64,000 nt of DNA from Lachnospiraceae bacterium (GCA_021770755.1 JAETQI010000002.1:107973-171972), one strand, 5' to 3'. Positions 25,996 through 35,731 are shown, numbered from the stretch's first letter. Program-made: numbers and translations. Notes: generated by a model from the letters alone, not told the origin.

Positions 25996-27138
25996 CTATC
26001 TGTACGTATAACGCTCCGTCTCAAAGAGCCAGCTCCTGTAAGGAAGGAGCCGCACGCCGTCCTGATCCGCCTGCAGCAGAAATACCAGAAAATACAGGAT
26101 GCACACTGCCGCTACAAGGGCCGTCACTTTCCTGCGAAGCTTTTGATCCCTGATATTGTGCAGGATCAGCGGGATCATCAGAAGCTGGGAAACCCCAAAA
26201 TAATAGGAGATGCGCGTCACTACCGGCAGAAAGTAAAAAAATGTCCCGGTCACTACCGCCAGGAGATTGAGCTGCGCGTAAAACCGAAGTTCCCTTCGCG
26301 CCTCTTTCGACATACCACTCTGCTGCGTGCGGACAAACCATACATACAGCGCGAGCACCGCGAGCGTGCGCAGCGTGCCAAACAGCGTTCCCCCGCCCTC
26401 AAGATATATCGTGTTTTTGTAGGACGGGTACAACACCAGCGCGAGCTTTAGAACCAATCCCTTTCCCAGAAAGCAGGCGGCACTGACCGCCAGCCCCGCC
26501 GCCATCTGCCACCGCCGCCACTCCCAAGAAGCGATCCAGTACGCGGGCAGCACCAGCAGTACCGACTTGTGGAACAGCGCTGCCAGCAGGATCCAGAAGA
26601 CGAACTTCAGATAGTCCCTCTCCAGCACATACTTCATGGAAAACAGGGCGATCGAGAGCGCAAGATAATAACGCACGGTATTAAACGTCTGAAAATACAG
26701 CCCCAGCGTCATGAACAGAAAAAAAGTCTGCGAAAAACTGACGCTCTGCCTTGTAAACGCCCTGATAAAAAGAACCAGGGTGGCAAAAGCAAACACGGCA
26801 AACACCAGCTCATAGCACTCCCAGCCGGCGATCCCGTACAAAAAACGCACCAGTCCGTTAAACCCTGGCTCCGTCACCACATATCCGCCCACATATGCCT
26901 CATGTGCCGTCTGCGTGTACTGTCCATAGTCATTACCGATATCAAACCGGAGCGCTGACACCGCAAAGAGGATCACAAAGATCCCTGTGGCCAGCAGCCT
27001 GTTGCGAAAGCTTTTCCCCGTCCTGCGGCCGCAGACCCACACCGGCTCGCCGGCACGATACGGCTGTATGCAATGCGCCATCGCACAGGTTCCTGCCGCG
27101 ACCGCCAGATAAAATAATATAGAAACGATCCTCGTCAT
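25996..27138 (-). CDS. EpsG/Wzy-like polysaccharide polymerase
   Basis: 380 residues with about ten spans, starting at the ATG that overlaps the upstream stop (ATGA). It has RFDIGNDYGQY near residue 50, the R-x2-IG-x-DY hallmark of EpsG-family proteins, and FNTVRYYLALSIALFSM in the middle. It probably polymerises the lipid-linked repeat unit outside the membrane. Position next to Wzz-like and initiating transferase genes supports this. Confidence 0.82.
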   Translation of the reverse strand: MTRIVSILFYLAVAAGTCAMAHCIQPYRAGEPVWVCGRRTGKSFRNRLLATGIFVILFAVSALRFDIGNDYGQYTQTAHEAYVGGYVVTEPGFNGLVRFLYGIAGWECYELVFAVFAFATLVLFIRAFTRQSVSFSQTFFLFMTLGLYFQTFNTVRYYLALSIALFSMKYVLERDYLKFVFWILLAALFHKSVLLVLPAYWIASWEWRRWQMAAGLAVSAACFLGKGLVLKLALVLYPSYKNTIYLEGGGTLFGTLRTLAVLALYVWFVRTQQSGMSKEARRELRFYAQLNLLAVVTGTFFYFLPVVTRISYYFGVSQLLMIPLILHNIRDQKLRRKVTALVAAVCILYFLVFLLQADQDGVRLLPYRSWLFETERYTYR

Positions 27139-27917
27139 AATCCCTCTACCGACCTGATTCCCTTTTTCATCAGTTCCAGCGCGTTCTTCTTTGGGATCGC
27201 GGTGCACATCACCTTTCCGTGTGCCATGATAAAACGCACCGCCATCAGGTACGCCAGACCGCCATACAGAAAGTGGTACAGCACGCCCCTGTCGATAAAA
27301 AACTTATCCGTGTATCCCTCAAACCACGTCGACTCGCGCTCCCGTTCCGCACCGATCTCAACCGGCACTGCATAGACCACAAGGCCGTATTTCAGACAAT
27401 CCTTCAGAAACAGACTGTCCTCCCCGTTGCTGTATTTTGCCCCGCCGCCAAAGAGCAGGGAAAACGCGATGTGGGACGCGTGCAGTTTTGCACGCCTGAC
27501 AGCGAAAGAATATGTCGGGTAGCGCCCTGCATTCCACACATGGACTCTGTGATATTCCTTTGTGTAGTAGGTGGCACGCGCCTCTCCCACCCGCACGTTG
27601 AACAATAAAAAGTCTGCCTCCGGGTGCTGCTCGAACGCATCCAGGATCCGTCTTTCATATCCCTTGTCATACACGACATCCTCGTCAGAGAACAGTACGA
27701 TATCCCCCTCCGCGCGCATCAGCGCATTGTTCCTGCTAAGCCCCACGCCCTTCTCCCTGAACTCATAGCATTGGATCCGTCTGCCTCCGTGTGTGTATTC
27801 CTCATAACCGAAATGATCTGTCTGGTTGATGATGATCGCATCGCTTTCCAGATGCATCCGCTCTGCCATCGTCAGCACATCCTGGTCCACAGCGGACACC
27901 AGTACCTGCAGTTTCAT
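27135..27917 (-). CDS. GT-A type glycosyltransferase
   Basis: 260 residues from ATG 27917 (GAGG 6 nt upstream). Starts MKLQVLVSAVDQD, then AIIINQTD, GVGLSRNNALMRAEGDIV and the metal-binding LFSDEDVVY. This layout is common in clostridial capsule loci (EpsH-like family A). The C-terminal third contains one hydrophobic segment and a basic tail. Function beyond sugar transfer is unknown. Confidence 0.78.
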   Translation of the reverse strand: MKLQVLVSAVDQDVLTMAERMHLESDAIIINQTDHFGYEEYTHGGRRIQCYEFREKGVGLSRNNALMRAEGDIVLFSDEDVVYDKGYERRILDAFEQHPEADFLLFNVRVGEARATYYTKEYHRVHVWNAGRYPTYSFAVRRAKLHASHIAFSLLFGGGAKYSNGEDSLFLKDCLKYGLVVYAVPVEIGAERERESTWFEGYTDKFFIDRGVLYHFLYGGLAYLMAVRFIMAHGKVMCTAIPKKNALELMKKGIRSVEGL

Positions 27918-27925
27918 CCAAGTCC

Positions 27926-28969
27926 TCACTTCCTTTCTGTGCAACATGCATAATAGATCCGCATCCATCTTCGATCCGCCTGCACAAGCACCGCCGACAC
28001 GACCCTGCCGCCATGGAGCCGCGCGTCATTGATCTCGTCCGCGATCTTTTCCCTGTACGGCACTCCAAACGGGATCACCGCCACAAACACGGCGTCCTCC
28101 TCTGTGCGCTCCTCCGCGCTATACACCCGAAAGCCGTCTCCTGCCGCCAGCCCGCGGTCACGGATATCCTGCAGAAACGCTCCAGCCTCCCGCCCGCCGG
28201 ATGCATCCAGCAGCCAGATCGGCGCATATCTCTCCGACAGCATTTTCAGGTTTTCCGACAGCATCTCCTCCTGCCTTCGTTCGAGTGATCCCTTCCTGTT
28301 TCCACGGCACTCGCCCCGAAATGTCATCCCGCAGGCAGGGATCCCCAGCCGCACTGCCATGTCCGTCTTTGTGTAAAAGGCCGATCCCAGACAAAAACAA
28401 AATGCCGTCACAAAGGCGCCGGCACCCACTGCAGCCACTGCGCCCAGAAAGGCGGCGCGCCATCCGAAAAAGGAAATCTCCTCCCGCACGATTTCCAGAT
28501 CCTTTATCTTATATATCTCGTCAAATGTGTCCCTGCTCGTCCCGAATGCTTCCAGGGCTGTCCCGACGGCATTCTTGACCGCCTCGATCTCTGCCGGATC
28601 CTGCCCCCTGACAAGGATCGTCAGATAGCGCACATCCGACGGCATCTTAGCACTCAGCATCGCTTTCACACGGTCTTTGTCGAAGCCGCTGCCAAGCAGC
28701 TCCATCACCCTGCCAAGGATCGGTTCTGTCCCAAGCACGTCATTCCACGTAAACGCATTGTAGTGATCCCGCGCCTCATAACGCCCCTCGGCAAACTGAA
28801 TGTAGTACTCTGTCTCAGAGACATAGCAGAGATCCTGCGCCCTGGACAGCGCGGCCATCAGGTACAGACCGCTTCCCAGTACGGCACCCGCGACTGCCAT
28901 GAGAAGCAGCCGCGGCAGTTTTGTCACAAAAACCGCAAGCATCGCCCTGCTGTCGATTCCCTGCTGCAT
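27926..28969 (-). CDS. Wzz-like chain-length / polysaccharide co-polymerase protein
   Basis: 347 residues from ATG 28969 (AGGAG 9 nt upstream). It has two membrane spans, at about 18-42 and 180-205, flanking an extracytoplasmic domain; a cytoplasmic C-terminal region follows that lacks a Walker A motif. This is the Wzz/CapA topology, and no separate BY-kinase gene is visible. It likely sets chain length with the EpsG-like polymerase. Sequence similarity is weak, so the call rests on topology and position. Confidence 0.6.
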   Translation of the reverse strand: MQQGIDSRAMLAVFVTKLPRLLLMAVAGAVLGSGLYLMAALSRAQDLCYVSETEYYIQFAEGRYEARDHYNAFTWNDVLGTEPILGRVMELLGSGFDKDRVKAMLSAKMPSDVRYLTILVRGQDPAEIEAVKNAVGTALEAFGTSRDTFDEIYKIKDLEIVREEISFFGWRAAFLGAVAAVGAGAFVTAFCFCLGSAFYTKTDMAVRLGIPACGMTFRGECRGNRKGSLERRQEEMLSENLKMLSERYAPIWLLDASGGREAGAFLQDIRDRGLAAGDGFRVYSAEERTEEDAVFVAVIPFGVPYREKIADEINDARLHGGRVVSAVLVQADRRWMRIYYACCTERK

Positions 28970-28986
28970 CAATCCAATCTCCTCCG

Positions 28987-30387
28987 TCAACCCTTTTCTT
29001 CCTTTTTCATCGCAGTTGTCTGGTTTGCATCCACGCCCTCCGTGCTCTCCGCCTGAAACAGGATCTTGAGTGTCAGGAGCATCAGCTTTAAATCCAGCCA
29101 CACACTGTAATTTTCGATATAAAACAGATCCAGCTTGAGCTTGTCATACGGCGTCGTGTTGTACTTCCCGTACACCTGCGCATAACCTGCAAGCCCTGCT
29201 TTCACCTTTGTCCGAAATGTAAACTCCGGCATGTCCTCCTGGTACTGTCTGATGATCTCCGGCCGCTCCGGGCGCGGGCCGATGAAGGACATCTCGCCGT
29301 TCAATATGTTAAAGAGCTGCGGCAGCTCGTCGATCCTCGTCTTCCTGATAAACCTTCCGACCGGTGTGATACGGCTGTCATTCTTGGCGGCAAGCCTTGC
29401 GACGCCGTCCTTCTCGGCATCCGTGCGCATGCTCCGGAATTTCAGTATCCGGAATTCTCTCATATCCCGTGTACACCGCACCTGCTTATACAGGACAGGT
29501 CCGCCGTCATACAGCTTGATCGCGACCGCGGTCACGATCATAAACGGCGATGTCACGATCATTAAGATCATCGCACACACAATGTCGATCAGACGCTTCA
29601 CAACGCGCTGCTCGATCGTCATCGCATACTCCCTCGTGAGCAGGATCGGCGTGTCAAAGAGATGCAACTGGTCCGAACCTTTGATCATGATATCTGGGAT
29701 CTTGGGCATCATATACACGCGGATCCCCCTGCTGTAGCAAAATTTCAGCAGCTTATTGCGCAGCACCGTGTCCATGTCCCACAGCACGACGCCGTCATAG
29801 CAGGAGACGATCTCCCGCTCCAGCGCCTCAAGCCCCTCGCTCTCCGCCGCACATCTGATGATGTTATACTTGTCCCTGCGCGTCTCGAATTTCTTCAGGA
29901 TATCCTCCGTCGGTCTGCCGCCGCTGATAAACAGCAGCTTCTTCGGCGGAAAAAAACGCTGGTAAAGCTTATGGCTTATGAACGTCCACCCCGCAGACAC
30001 CACGATCTGCCCTAACATCATCAACAGCAGCGGATAGGGCGTCACAAGCCCCAGCGACAGCAGCGATATCTGAAAATACGAGACGATATTGGCGCACAGC
30101 AGTGAGATCACCTGCGAGAAAAACACGTCCATCGGCTTTAGATACCCCACTTTCAGCCCGCCGTATGTCGCCGTAAAAAACAACAGCAATATAAAATAAA
30201 CGGCTGCCAGAAGCCAGAAGCCCTTTCTGTGAAAGCTCCTCCACATACCGCTCTGCATGATGTCATTGTACACCTCGTACCAGACATAGATATACAAAAC
30301 CGTCTGGAAAACAAGCCCGATCAACGACATCTGTAATATAATCGTCCTCTTCGCTGCCTCTATCCGTCCCACTTTTCCAGCCTCCAA
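28987..30387 (-). CDS. Undecaprenyl-phosphate sugar phosphotransferase (WcaJ/WbaP type)
   Basis: 466 residues: four N-terminal spans, a central CoA-binding-like domain (about 145-250), a further membrane segment at about 275-295, then the bacterial sugar transferase domain. That domain contains GGPVLYKQVRCTRD, KFRSMRTDAE, TRIDELPQLFNILNGEMSFIGPRPERPE and KAGLAGYAQVYGKYNT. It starts repeat-unit synthesis by moving a hexose-1-phosphate onto undecaprenyl phosphate. The nucleotide sugar used cannot be told. Confidence 0.92.
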   Translation of the reverse strand: MEAGKVGRIEAAKRTIILQMSLIGLVFQTVLYIYVWYEVYNDIMQSGMWRSFHRKGFWLLAAVYFILLLFFTATYGGLKVGYLKPMDVFFSQVISLLCANIVSYFQISLLSLGLVTPYPLLLMMLGQIVVSAGWTFISHKLYQRFFPPKKLLFISGGRPTEDILKKFETRRDKYNIIRCAAESEGLEALEREIVSCYDGVVLWDMDTVLRNKLLKFCYSRGIRVYMMPKIPDIMIKGSDQLHLFDTPILLTREYAMTIEQRVVKRLIDIVCAMILMIVTSPFMIVTAVAIKLYDGGPVLYKQVRCTRDMREFRILKFRSMRTDAEKDGVARLAAKNDSRITPVGRFIRKTRIDELPQLFNILNGEMSFIGPRPERPEIIRQYQEDMPEFTFRTKVKAGLAGYAQVYGKYNTTPYDKLKLDLFYIENYSVWLDLKLMLLTLKILFQAESTEGVDANQTTAMKKEEKG

Positions 30388-30395
30388 TCAAGGAA

Positions 30396-31178
30396 TCAAA
30401 TCCGCCGCAACACCGCCCTGCATGCCCAGAAGCACATGCAGTACATACTTTTTATGACAGACAGGCACTCCTGCCTGCGGTACAGATTCCATATCCTCCT
30501 GACTGCAGTCAGTTTATTCGACGACAACGTATCTGCACTCCTTCTATACCGGACCAGATTTTCGTCCGCACCGTATGCCGCACCGTATTTTTTCAGCAGA
30601 CGCCACCACGTCGCTGTGTCCTCGCTCGCAATACATGGCATACAGATATCCTCATCTGGTATCTTATTCCGGTCGATCATCACGGTCGACGTGAATATCG
30701 TTGTATTTTTCAATGCCTGCCGGTATGTGATCCGCGCAGGCACGTGCACCACCCTGCCAAGCCCTGTGCCCGATTCGTCCGCAAATTCATACCCCATGAA
30801 CACAAATCCCGCATCGGGATCCCTGCCGCGCTGCACGCTCCGGATAAACGCCAGTTCCCGCTCTAACTTATCCGGCAGCCAGATATCATCCGCATCCAGA
30901 AAGCAGAGATACTGTCCGCGCGCCTCGCTGATACCGCGGTTTCTTGCCCTCGCCGCACCGCCGTTCTGATCCTGCACGATCAGCCTGATCCGTCCGTCCT
31001 CCCTGCTCTTCATGGCGATCTGCTCCCTGCCTGCGTCGGTTGAACAGTCGTCTACCAGCAGAAGCTCCCAGTTGCCATATGTCTGCGACTGCACATAACC
31101 GATCGTCTCCGCGATAAACTGCGCTGCATTGTACACTGGCACCACGATGCTCACAAGTCCGGCTTTCTTCTCATCCAT
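30396..31178 (-). CDS. GT2 family glycosyltransferase
   Basis: 260 residues from ATG 31178 (AGGA 8 nt upstream); an ATG three codons earlier is possible, and the longer open frame lies in the upstream gene. GT-A domain: LVSIVVPVYNAAQFI, VDDCSTDA, ARNRGISEARG and FLDADD. The C-terminus ends in a cysteine-rich hydrophobic stretch. Donor and acceptor unknown. Confidence 0.85.
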   Translation of the reverse strand: MDEKKAGLVSIVVPVYNAAQFIAETIGYVQSQTYGNWELLLVDDCSTDAGREQIAMKSREDGRIRLIVQDQNGGAARARNRGISEARGQYLCFLDADDIWLPDKLERELAFIRSVQRGRDPDAGFVFMGYEFADESGTGLGRVVHVPARITYRQALKNTTIFTSTVMIDRNKIPDEDICMPCIASEDTATWWRLLKKYGAAYGADENLVRYRRSADTLSSNKLTAVRRIWNLYRRQECLSVIKSMYCMCFWACRAVLRRI

Positions 31179-31192
31179 AGCATCCATCCTAC

Positions 31193-32134
31193 TCAAAATT
31201 CTTCCCTGATAAGGTATTTGGGTCTGTCCTTCACTTCCATATACATCTTGCTCATATACTGTCCCATGATGCCAAGGCACAGAAGCTGCACGCCGCCGAT
31301 CAACGAGATGATGCACATCATGGACGGCCAGCCCGCCACCGGATCCCCATAGATCAGCGCCCTGACAAAGATAAAGATCATAAACACAAACGCCACAAAA
31401 CAGAACAGGATCCCAAATATGGACGCGATCGACAGCGGCGCCGTCGAAAATGCCATGATCCCATCGAGCGAATACAGAAAAAGCTTCCAGAAGGACCACT
31501 TTGTCTCTCCTGCCACCCGCTTAACATTTTCATACTCGATCCATTTCGTTTTGTAACCGACCCACCCAAAGATCCCCTTGGAGAAGCGATTGTACTCCCG
31601 CATCGCAAGGATCGCATCCGTCACCTGCCGCGTCATCAGGCGGTAATCCCTGGCGCCGTCCACGATCTCCGTCTTGGAGATCCTGCGCATCAGGCCGTAA
31701 AACCGTCTTGCAAAAAAAGACCGGATCGGCGGTTCCCCCTTCCTATCCACGCGCCTCGTCGCGACCGAGTCATACCCCTGCTCCATATAGCTGTACATCT
31801 CAGGCAGGATCGCCGGCGGATCCTGCAGATCCGCATCCATCAACACCGTAAAATCCCCTGTTGACTTCTCAAGCCCGGCGATGATGGCAGCCTCCTTCCC
31901 AAAATTTCTCGAAAACGATACCAGATGTACGCGTTCATCCTTTTCCCGAAGCGCCTTAACGGCTTTCACCGTATCATCCCTCGAGCCGTCATCCACAAAT
32001 ATAAACTCAAACTCCACATCCTTCTCATGAAAAAATGTTTCCTGCTTCACTGTCTCTGCATAGAAATGCGGTACGCTTTCCTCCTCATTATAGCAGGGCA
32101 CAATGATGCTCAAAATCTTCGTATAAGCTTTCAA
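31193..32134 (-). CDS. GtrB/DPM1-like polyprenyl-phosphate glycosyltransferase
   Basis: 313 residues. A GT2 catalytic domain (SIIVPCYNEEESV, VDDGSRDDT, MDADLQDPP, RVDRKGEP) is followed by two C-terminal spans (about 230-255 and 270-292) and the GQYMSKMYMEVKDRPKYL tail. Proteins of this layout load glucose or another hexose onto undecaprenyl phosphate for GT-C enzymes working outside the cell, such as the one at 19.8 kb. GGAGG precedes the ATG. Confidence 0.88.
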   Translation of the reverse strand: MKAYTKILSIIVPCYNEEESVPHFYAETVKQETFFHEKDVEFEFIFVDDGSRDDTVKAVKALREKDERVHLVSFSRNFGKEAAIIAGLEKSTGDFTVLMDADLQDPPAILPEMYSYMEQGYDSVATRRVDRKGEPPIRSFFARRFYGLMRRISKTEIVDGARDYRLMTRQVTDAILAMREYNRFSKGIFGWVGYKTKWIEYENVKRVAGETKWSFWKLFLYSLDGIMAFSTAPLSIASIFGILFCFVAFVFMIFIFVRALIYGDPVAGWPSMMCIISLIGGVQLLCLGIMGQYMSKMYMEVKDRPKYLIREEF

Positions 32135-32168
32135 CTGCCTCTTCCTCCAACTTAATCTTTGGAATCCT

Positions 32169-32597
32169 CTATATTCTTAAAAAACCAACCATCTTTTCGA
32201 TCACCTCTGTGTTGGTCGGTCTGATCGTTCCGTCGCCATAGATTTCTTTAAAAACCTCTTTCAATGTCTCTGGTTCTCCATTGCTCCATGCGGTTTCGAT
32301 CGCATTTCGTATCGCACGTTCCACCTGTTTGTCTGTAGTACTGAAACGCTTCGCCACTTCAGGATACAAGCGTTTCGTGACCGAAGTCAGGACTTCGGGC
32401 TCCTGATAGGCTATCCATACCGCTTCCCGCAGGTAACGATAGCCCTTCTGCCTCGCCTGAAATCCGCATCTGACCATATGGTATGTAGTTCGTTTATAGA
32501 TGTTTACCCTCGAACATTCACCATCCATATTTACTTTATCACACCCTAATTCAGCCGTCCCGCATATCAAAAATATCCGTGCACGGTCCCTGATCAC
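32169..32597 (-). CDS. Stand-alone Spo0A C-terminal DNA-binding domain protein
   Basis: 142 residues starting at GTG 32597 with GAGG 8 nt upstream; an internal ATG at residue 24 is possible. Residues 48-140 match the Spo0A effector domain: KGYRYLREAVWIAY, LTSVTKRLYPEVAKRF, the recognition-helix region TTDKQVERAIRNAIETAW and RPTNTEVI. There is no receiver domain, so no phospho-aspartate switch is visible. The first 40 residues match nothing I know. It lies within 13 nt of fcl and 34 nt from the GtrB-like gene, thus inside the capsule operon. A transcription factor for surface glycan genes is the likely role. Confidence 0.85.
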   Translation of the reverse strand: MIRDRARIFLICGTAELGCDKVNMDGECSRVNIYKRTTYHMVRCGFQARQKGYRYLREAVWIAYQEPEVLTSVTKRLYPEVAKRFSTTDKQVERAIRNAIETAWSNGEPETLKEVFKEIYGDGTIRPTNTEVIEKMVGFLRI

Positions 32598-32610
32598 TCC
32601 CCCATCCTCA

Positions 32611-33552
32611 TTATAGCCGGGCGTCCTTTACGTTCTCCCGGAACCAGTCATACGCCAACTGCACGCCCTCCTCGAGTTCTACCCTGTGGGTCCACCCAAG
32701 GTTGTGCAGCTTTGTCACATCGGTCAGCTTCCGCGGCGTGCCGTCGGGCATATCCGGGTTCCACACGATCTCGCCCTGATAGCCTACTACCCGCCGGACG
32801 GTATCAGCCAGCTCCCTGATCGTCACTTCCTTGCCGGTCCCGATGTTCACATGCTGTTCCCCATCGTAATGCTCCAGCAGGAATACACAGGCATCCGCCA
32901 TGTCATCCACGTACAGGAACTCGCGCAGCGGCGTGCCTGTTCCCCACAGCTCCACACTTGGGACATTGTTCATCTTTGCATCATGGAATTTGCGGATCAT
33001 CGCAGGCATGACGTGGGAGCCTGACAGATCATAGTTGTCATAAGGCCCGTAGAGGTTTGTCGGCATACAACTGATAAAATCGTCACCGTACTGTCTCTTG
33101 TAGAATTTGCACATCTCCAGTCCGGAGATCTTAGCGATCGCGTACGCCTCGTTCGTCTCCTCCAGCGGTCCCGTGAGCAGTGCATCCTCCGGGATCGGCT
33201 GCGGCGCCATCCTCGGATAGATGCAGGTGCTTCCGAGAAACAGCAGCTTCCTGACATGATACACATGACTGCACTGGATCACATTGCACTGGATCTGCAT
33301 ATTCTCGTAGGCAAACTCCGCAGGCGCCGTGTTGTTGGCGTTGATCCCGCCGACCTTCGCGGCGGCAAGGACGACCACATCCGGCCTCTCTGCCTCAAAA
33401 AATTCCCGCACGGCCTGCTGGCTTGTCAGGTCAAGTTCCCTGTGCGTTCTTCCGATCACATTGGTGTATCCTTTTTCTTCAAGATTTCTCACAATGGCAG
33501 AGCCCACAAGCCCCCTGTGCCCCGCCACATAGATTTTGTCTGACTTATTCAT
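32611..33552 (-). CDS. fcl: GDP-L-fucose synthase
   Basis: 313 residues. NADPH-dependent epimerase/reductase that turns GDP-4-keto-6-deoxymannose into GDP-L-fucose. It has [11 protein letters not shown] (9-19), [12 protein letters not shown] (63-74), LGSTCIYP and the catalytic Tyr in NEAYAIAK, plus [13 protein letters not shown]. The start overlaps the gmd stop by 8 nt. Complete and typical. Confidence 0.95.
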   Translation of the reverse strand: MNKSDKIYVAGHRGLVGSAIVRNLEEKGYTNVIGRTHRELDLTSQQAVREFFEAERPDVVVLAAAKVGGINANNTAPAEFAYENMQIQCNVIQCSHVYHVRKLLFLGSTCIYPRMAPQPIPEDALLTGPLEETNEAYAIAKISGLEMCKFYKRQYGDDFISCMPTNLYGPYDNYDLSGSHVMPAMIRKFHDAKMNNVPSVELWGTGTPLREFLYVDDMADACVFLLEHYDGEQHVNIGTGKEVTIRELADTVRRVVGYQGEIVWNPDMPDGTPRKLTDVTKLHNLGWTHRVELEEGVQLAYDWFRENVKDARL

Positions 33553-34627
33553 TGCTTCCTCCGTCCTTGCTGTTCCTGTACTGTGCGCATGACATTCCCG
33601 TGACTGCCTTCATATCCGCGTCCATCATCATGGACACCAGCCCCCTGAAATCCACTTTTCGCTTCCATCCAAGCTCCTTCTCCGCCTTCGCCGCATTTCC
33701 CCAGAGGAATTCAACCTCTGCCGGACGGTAGAACTCCGGGTTGACATCGACAAGCAGCTTTCCGCTGGCAGCGTCATAACCCTTCTCATGGACGCCCTCG
33801 CCCTCCCAGCGGACCGCGATGCCAAGCTCTCCAAACGCCGCCTCCACAAACTGGCGCACGGTATGCGTCTCGTTGGTCGCAAGCACATAGTCCCCAGGAG
33901 CATTCTGCTGGAGCATCAGCCACATCCCTTCAACATAATCGCCTGCAAATCCCCAGTCTCTCTTGGCATTCATGTTTCCGAGCGAAAGCTTGTCCTGCTT
34001 TCCGGCGATGATATTCGCGATGGCGAGCGTGATCTTTCTCGTCACGAAATTCTCGCCACGCCTGGGCGACTCGTGGTTGAACAGGATACCGTTGCACGCG
34101 AACATATTGTAGGACTCCCTGTAATTTACCGTGATCCAGTAAGAATACAGCTTTGCTACGCCATACGGGCTCTTGGGATAAAACGGTGTCGTCTCACTCT
34201 GCGGCGCCGTCTCCGGAAGCCCCCCGAAAAGCTCGGAGGTCGATGCCTGATAGTATCTGCAGTTGCCCCCGTTCACGCGGATCGCCTCCAGCAGCTTCAA
34301 CGTGCTGACGCCTGTCGCATCCGCCGTGTACTCCGGAACTTCAAACGAGACGCCCACATGGGACTGCGCCGCGAGATTATAGACCTCCGTCGGTCTGATC
34401 TCGCCGATGATGCGCATCAGATTGGACGAATCCGTCGTATCTGCAAAATGCAGAAAAAACTTTACCTTGTGATACTCCGACCGGATCAGATGGTCGATAC
34501 GCATCGTGTTCGAGATACTATGCCTTCTGATCAGTCCGTGCACCTCATATCCCTTTGCGAGCAGAAACTCTGCCAGATAGGAGCCGTCCTGTCCCGTGAT
34601 CCCAGTGATCAATGCTATATTATTCAT
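33545..34627 (-). CDS. gmd: GDP-mannose 4,6-dehydratase
   Basis: 360 residues from ATG 34627; a TTG nine codons upstream is unlikely. Features are [40 protein letters not shown], the [10 protein letters not shown] catalytic Tyr-x3-Lys, and [16 protein letters not shown]. It makes the first intermediate of GDP-fucose synthesis and feeds the adjacent fcl. It follows a strong promoter located inside the 3' end of rfbD and the gap. Confidence 0.95.
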   Translation of the reverse strand: MNNIALITGITGQDGSYLAEFLLAKGYEVHGLIRRHSISNTMRIDHLIRSEYHKVKFFLHFADTTDSSNLMRIIGEIRPTEVYNLAAQSHVGVSFEVPEYTADATGVSTLKLLEAIRVNGGNCRYYQASTSELFGGLPETAPQSETTPFYPKSPYGVAKLYSYWITVNYRESYNMFACNGILFNHESPRRGENFVTRKITLAIANIIAGKQDKLSLGNMNAKRDWGFAGDYVEGMWLMLQQNAPGDYVLATNETHTVRQFVEAAFGELGIAVRWEGEGVHEKGYDAASGKLLVDVNPEFYRPAEVEFLWGNAAKAEKELGWKRKVDFRGLVSMMMDADMKAVTGMSCAQYRNSKDGGSNE

Positions 34628-34668
34628 ATCCTGTCTGTTTCCTTTCTCTTCCAAATTATTCCATTCTT

Positions 34669-34697
34669 AGTATACCTATACTTTGTCAGAATGACAA
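34669..34697 (-). promoter_or_regulatory. Promoter of the gmd-led capsule operon
   Basis: Minus strand: TTGTCA (34692-34697), 17-nt spacer, TATACT (34669-34674). It sits about 40 nt before gmd, with the -35 inside the end of rfbD, and could drive the 14 genes down to 21.4 kb. Confidence 0.6.
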
Positions 34698-35558
34698 GCC
34701 CTTTATATATTCTGCGATCGCCTTTTCCCAATCTGCAAACATATAATCCGTCGTAAGTTTCAGCATATAATTCTCGAGCACAGAATACTTTGGCCTCGGT
34801 GCCACCACACCCGTCACATTTTTATCATACTGCTCTGTCGTCACCGTCTCGACCGCCGTGGATTTCCCCGCGAGCCGGTAGATCTCCCGCGTGAAATCAG
34901 CCCAGTTCGTGATCCCCTCGCAGGTTGCGTGAAACACCCCGAAATTGTCTGTCGGAAGCAGATACGCGATGGCTTTGGCAAGCTCGTCCGCGCTCGTCGG
35001 CGAGCCAAACTGATCCCCGACCACGGTCACTTTGTCATGCTTCTCTGACAGGGCGAGCATCGTCCTCACGAAATTCTTTCCGTCGCCGTAGAGCCACGCC
35101 GTGCGGACGATAAAATACTCCCTGGCAAATTCCTTCACAAAATCCTCACCTGCAAGCTTCGTCCTGCCATAGACCGTCTTCGGATCCGGCGTGTCAAACT
35201 CGGTATACGGCGTGCCTGCCTGTCCGTCAAACACATAATCCGTGGATACGTGCATCAGCTTTGCGTGATACCTCGCCGCCGCGATGCCAAGGTTCCTCGG
35301 GCCGACCGCGTTGATCCGGTATGCATTGTCCACATCCGTCTCGCATCCGTTTACGTTCGTGTGCGCAGCACAGTTGATGATGGCATACGGCTTTACTTCC
35401 GCCACAAACCGGTCCACGGCATCAACCTTCGTGATATCGAGTTCACCGACATCCGTATTCACGCACTCATACTCTGTGCTGCCCTGATATATTTTGTTGA
35501 TCGCACGCCCAAGCTGTCCGTTGCAGCCTGTGACGATAATTTTTTTCACCACACCCAT
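34686..35558 (-). CDS. rfbD: dTDP-4-dehydrorhamnose reductase
   Basis: 290 residues from ATG 35558 (AAGGA 9 nt upstream). RmlD/RfbD family: VTGCNGQLGRA, INCAAHTNVNGCETD, HVSTDYVFDG, the YGRTKLAGE catalytic block and RTAWLYGDG. It catalyses the last step to dTDP-L-rhamnose. RmlA, RmlB and RmlC are not in the window, so either they lie elsewhere or this is a paralogue. Immediately upstream of gmd. Confidence 0.88.
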   Translation of the reverse strand: MGVVKKIIVTGCNGQLGRAINKIYQGSTEYECVNTDVGELDITKVDAVDRFVAEVKPYAIINCAAHTNVNGCETDVDNAYRINAVGPRNLGIAAARYHAKLMHVSTDYVFDGQAGTPYTEFDTPDPKTVYGRTKLAGEDFVKEFAREYFIVRTAWLYGDGKNFVRTMLALSEKHDKVTVVGDQFGSPTSADELAKAIAYLLPTDNFGVFHATCEGITNWADFTREIYRLAGKSTAVETVTTEQYDKNVTGVVAPRPKYSVLENYMLKLTTDYMFADWEKAIAEYIKGLSF

Positions 35559-35632
35559 TTGTCCATTTCCTTTCCCGATATTGTTAGCTTTTCTCATACA
35601 GTCAAACTCTATTCATACACCGTCCATACTGC

Positions 35633-35695
35633 TAAGGAACTGTTCATAAATTACTGATCCTGATGTAGCCCGCTACGCTTTCTGAACAATTCCTA
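35633..35695. repeat. Intergenic imperfect palindrome
   Basis: Arms at about 35635-35646 (AGGAACTGTTCA) and 35683-35694 (TGAACAATTCCT) match at 11 of 12 positions and enclose a smaller GTAG/CTAC hairpin at 35665-35676. It lies between ptsH and rfbD, next to the ptsH hairpin. There is no U-run, so it is more likely a small dispersed element or RNA structure than a terminator. Confidence 0.45.
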
Positions 35696-35699
35696 ACAT

Positions 35700-35731
35700 G
35701 AAATTAGCCCGAATCGCTTCGGACTAATTTC
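35700..35731 (-). terminator. Hairpin abutting the ptsH stop codon
   Basis: A 14-bp stem with one mismatch (35700-35713 with 35718-35731) and loop TCGC, beginning directly after the ptsH stop. It is a strong stem, but only TTTC follows on the minus strand. Probably a 3' end or stability structure for the cda-glmM-ptsH transcript. Confidence 0.5.

Noticed and set aside
31188-31499. Apparent 104-residue N-terminal extension of the GT2 at 30.4-31.2 kb
   Set aside because: It overlaps the end of the GtrB-like gene in another frame and lacks a ribosome site; the GT2 motif begins right after ATG 31178.
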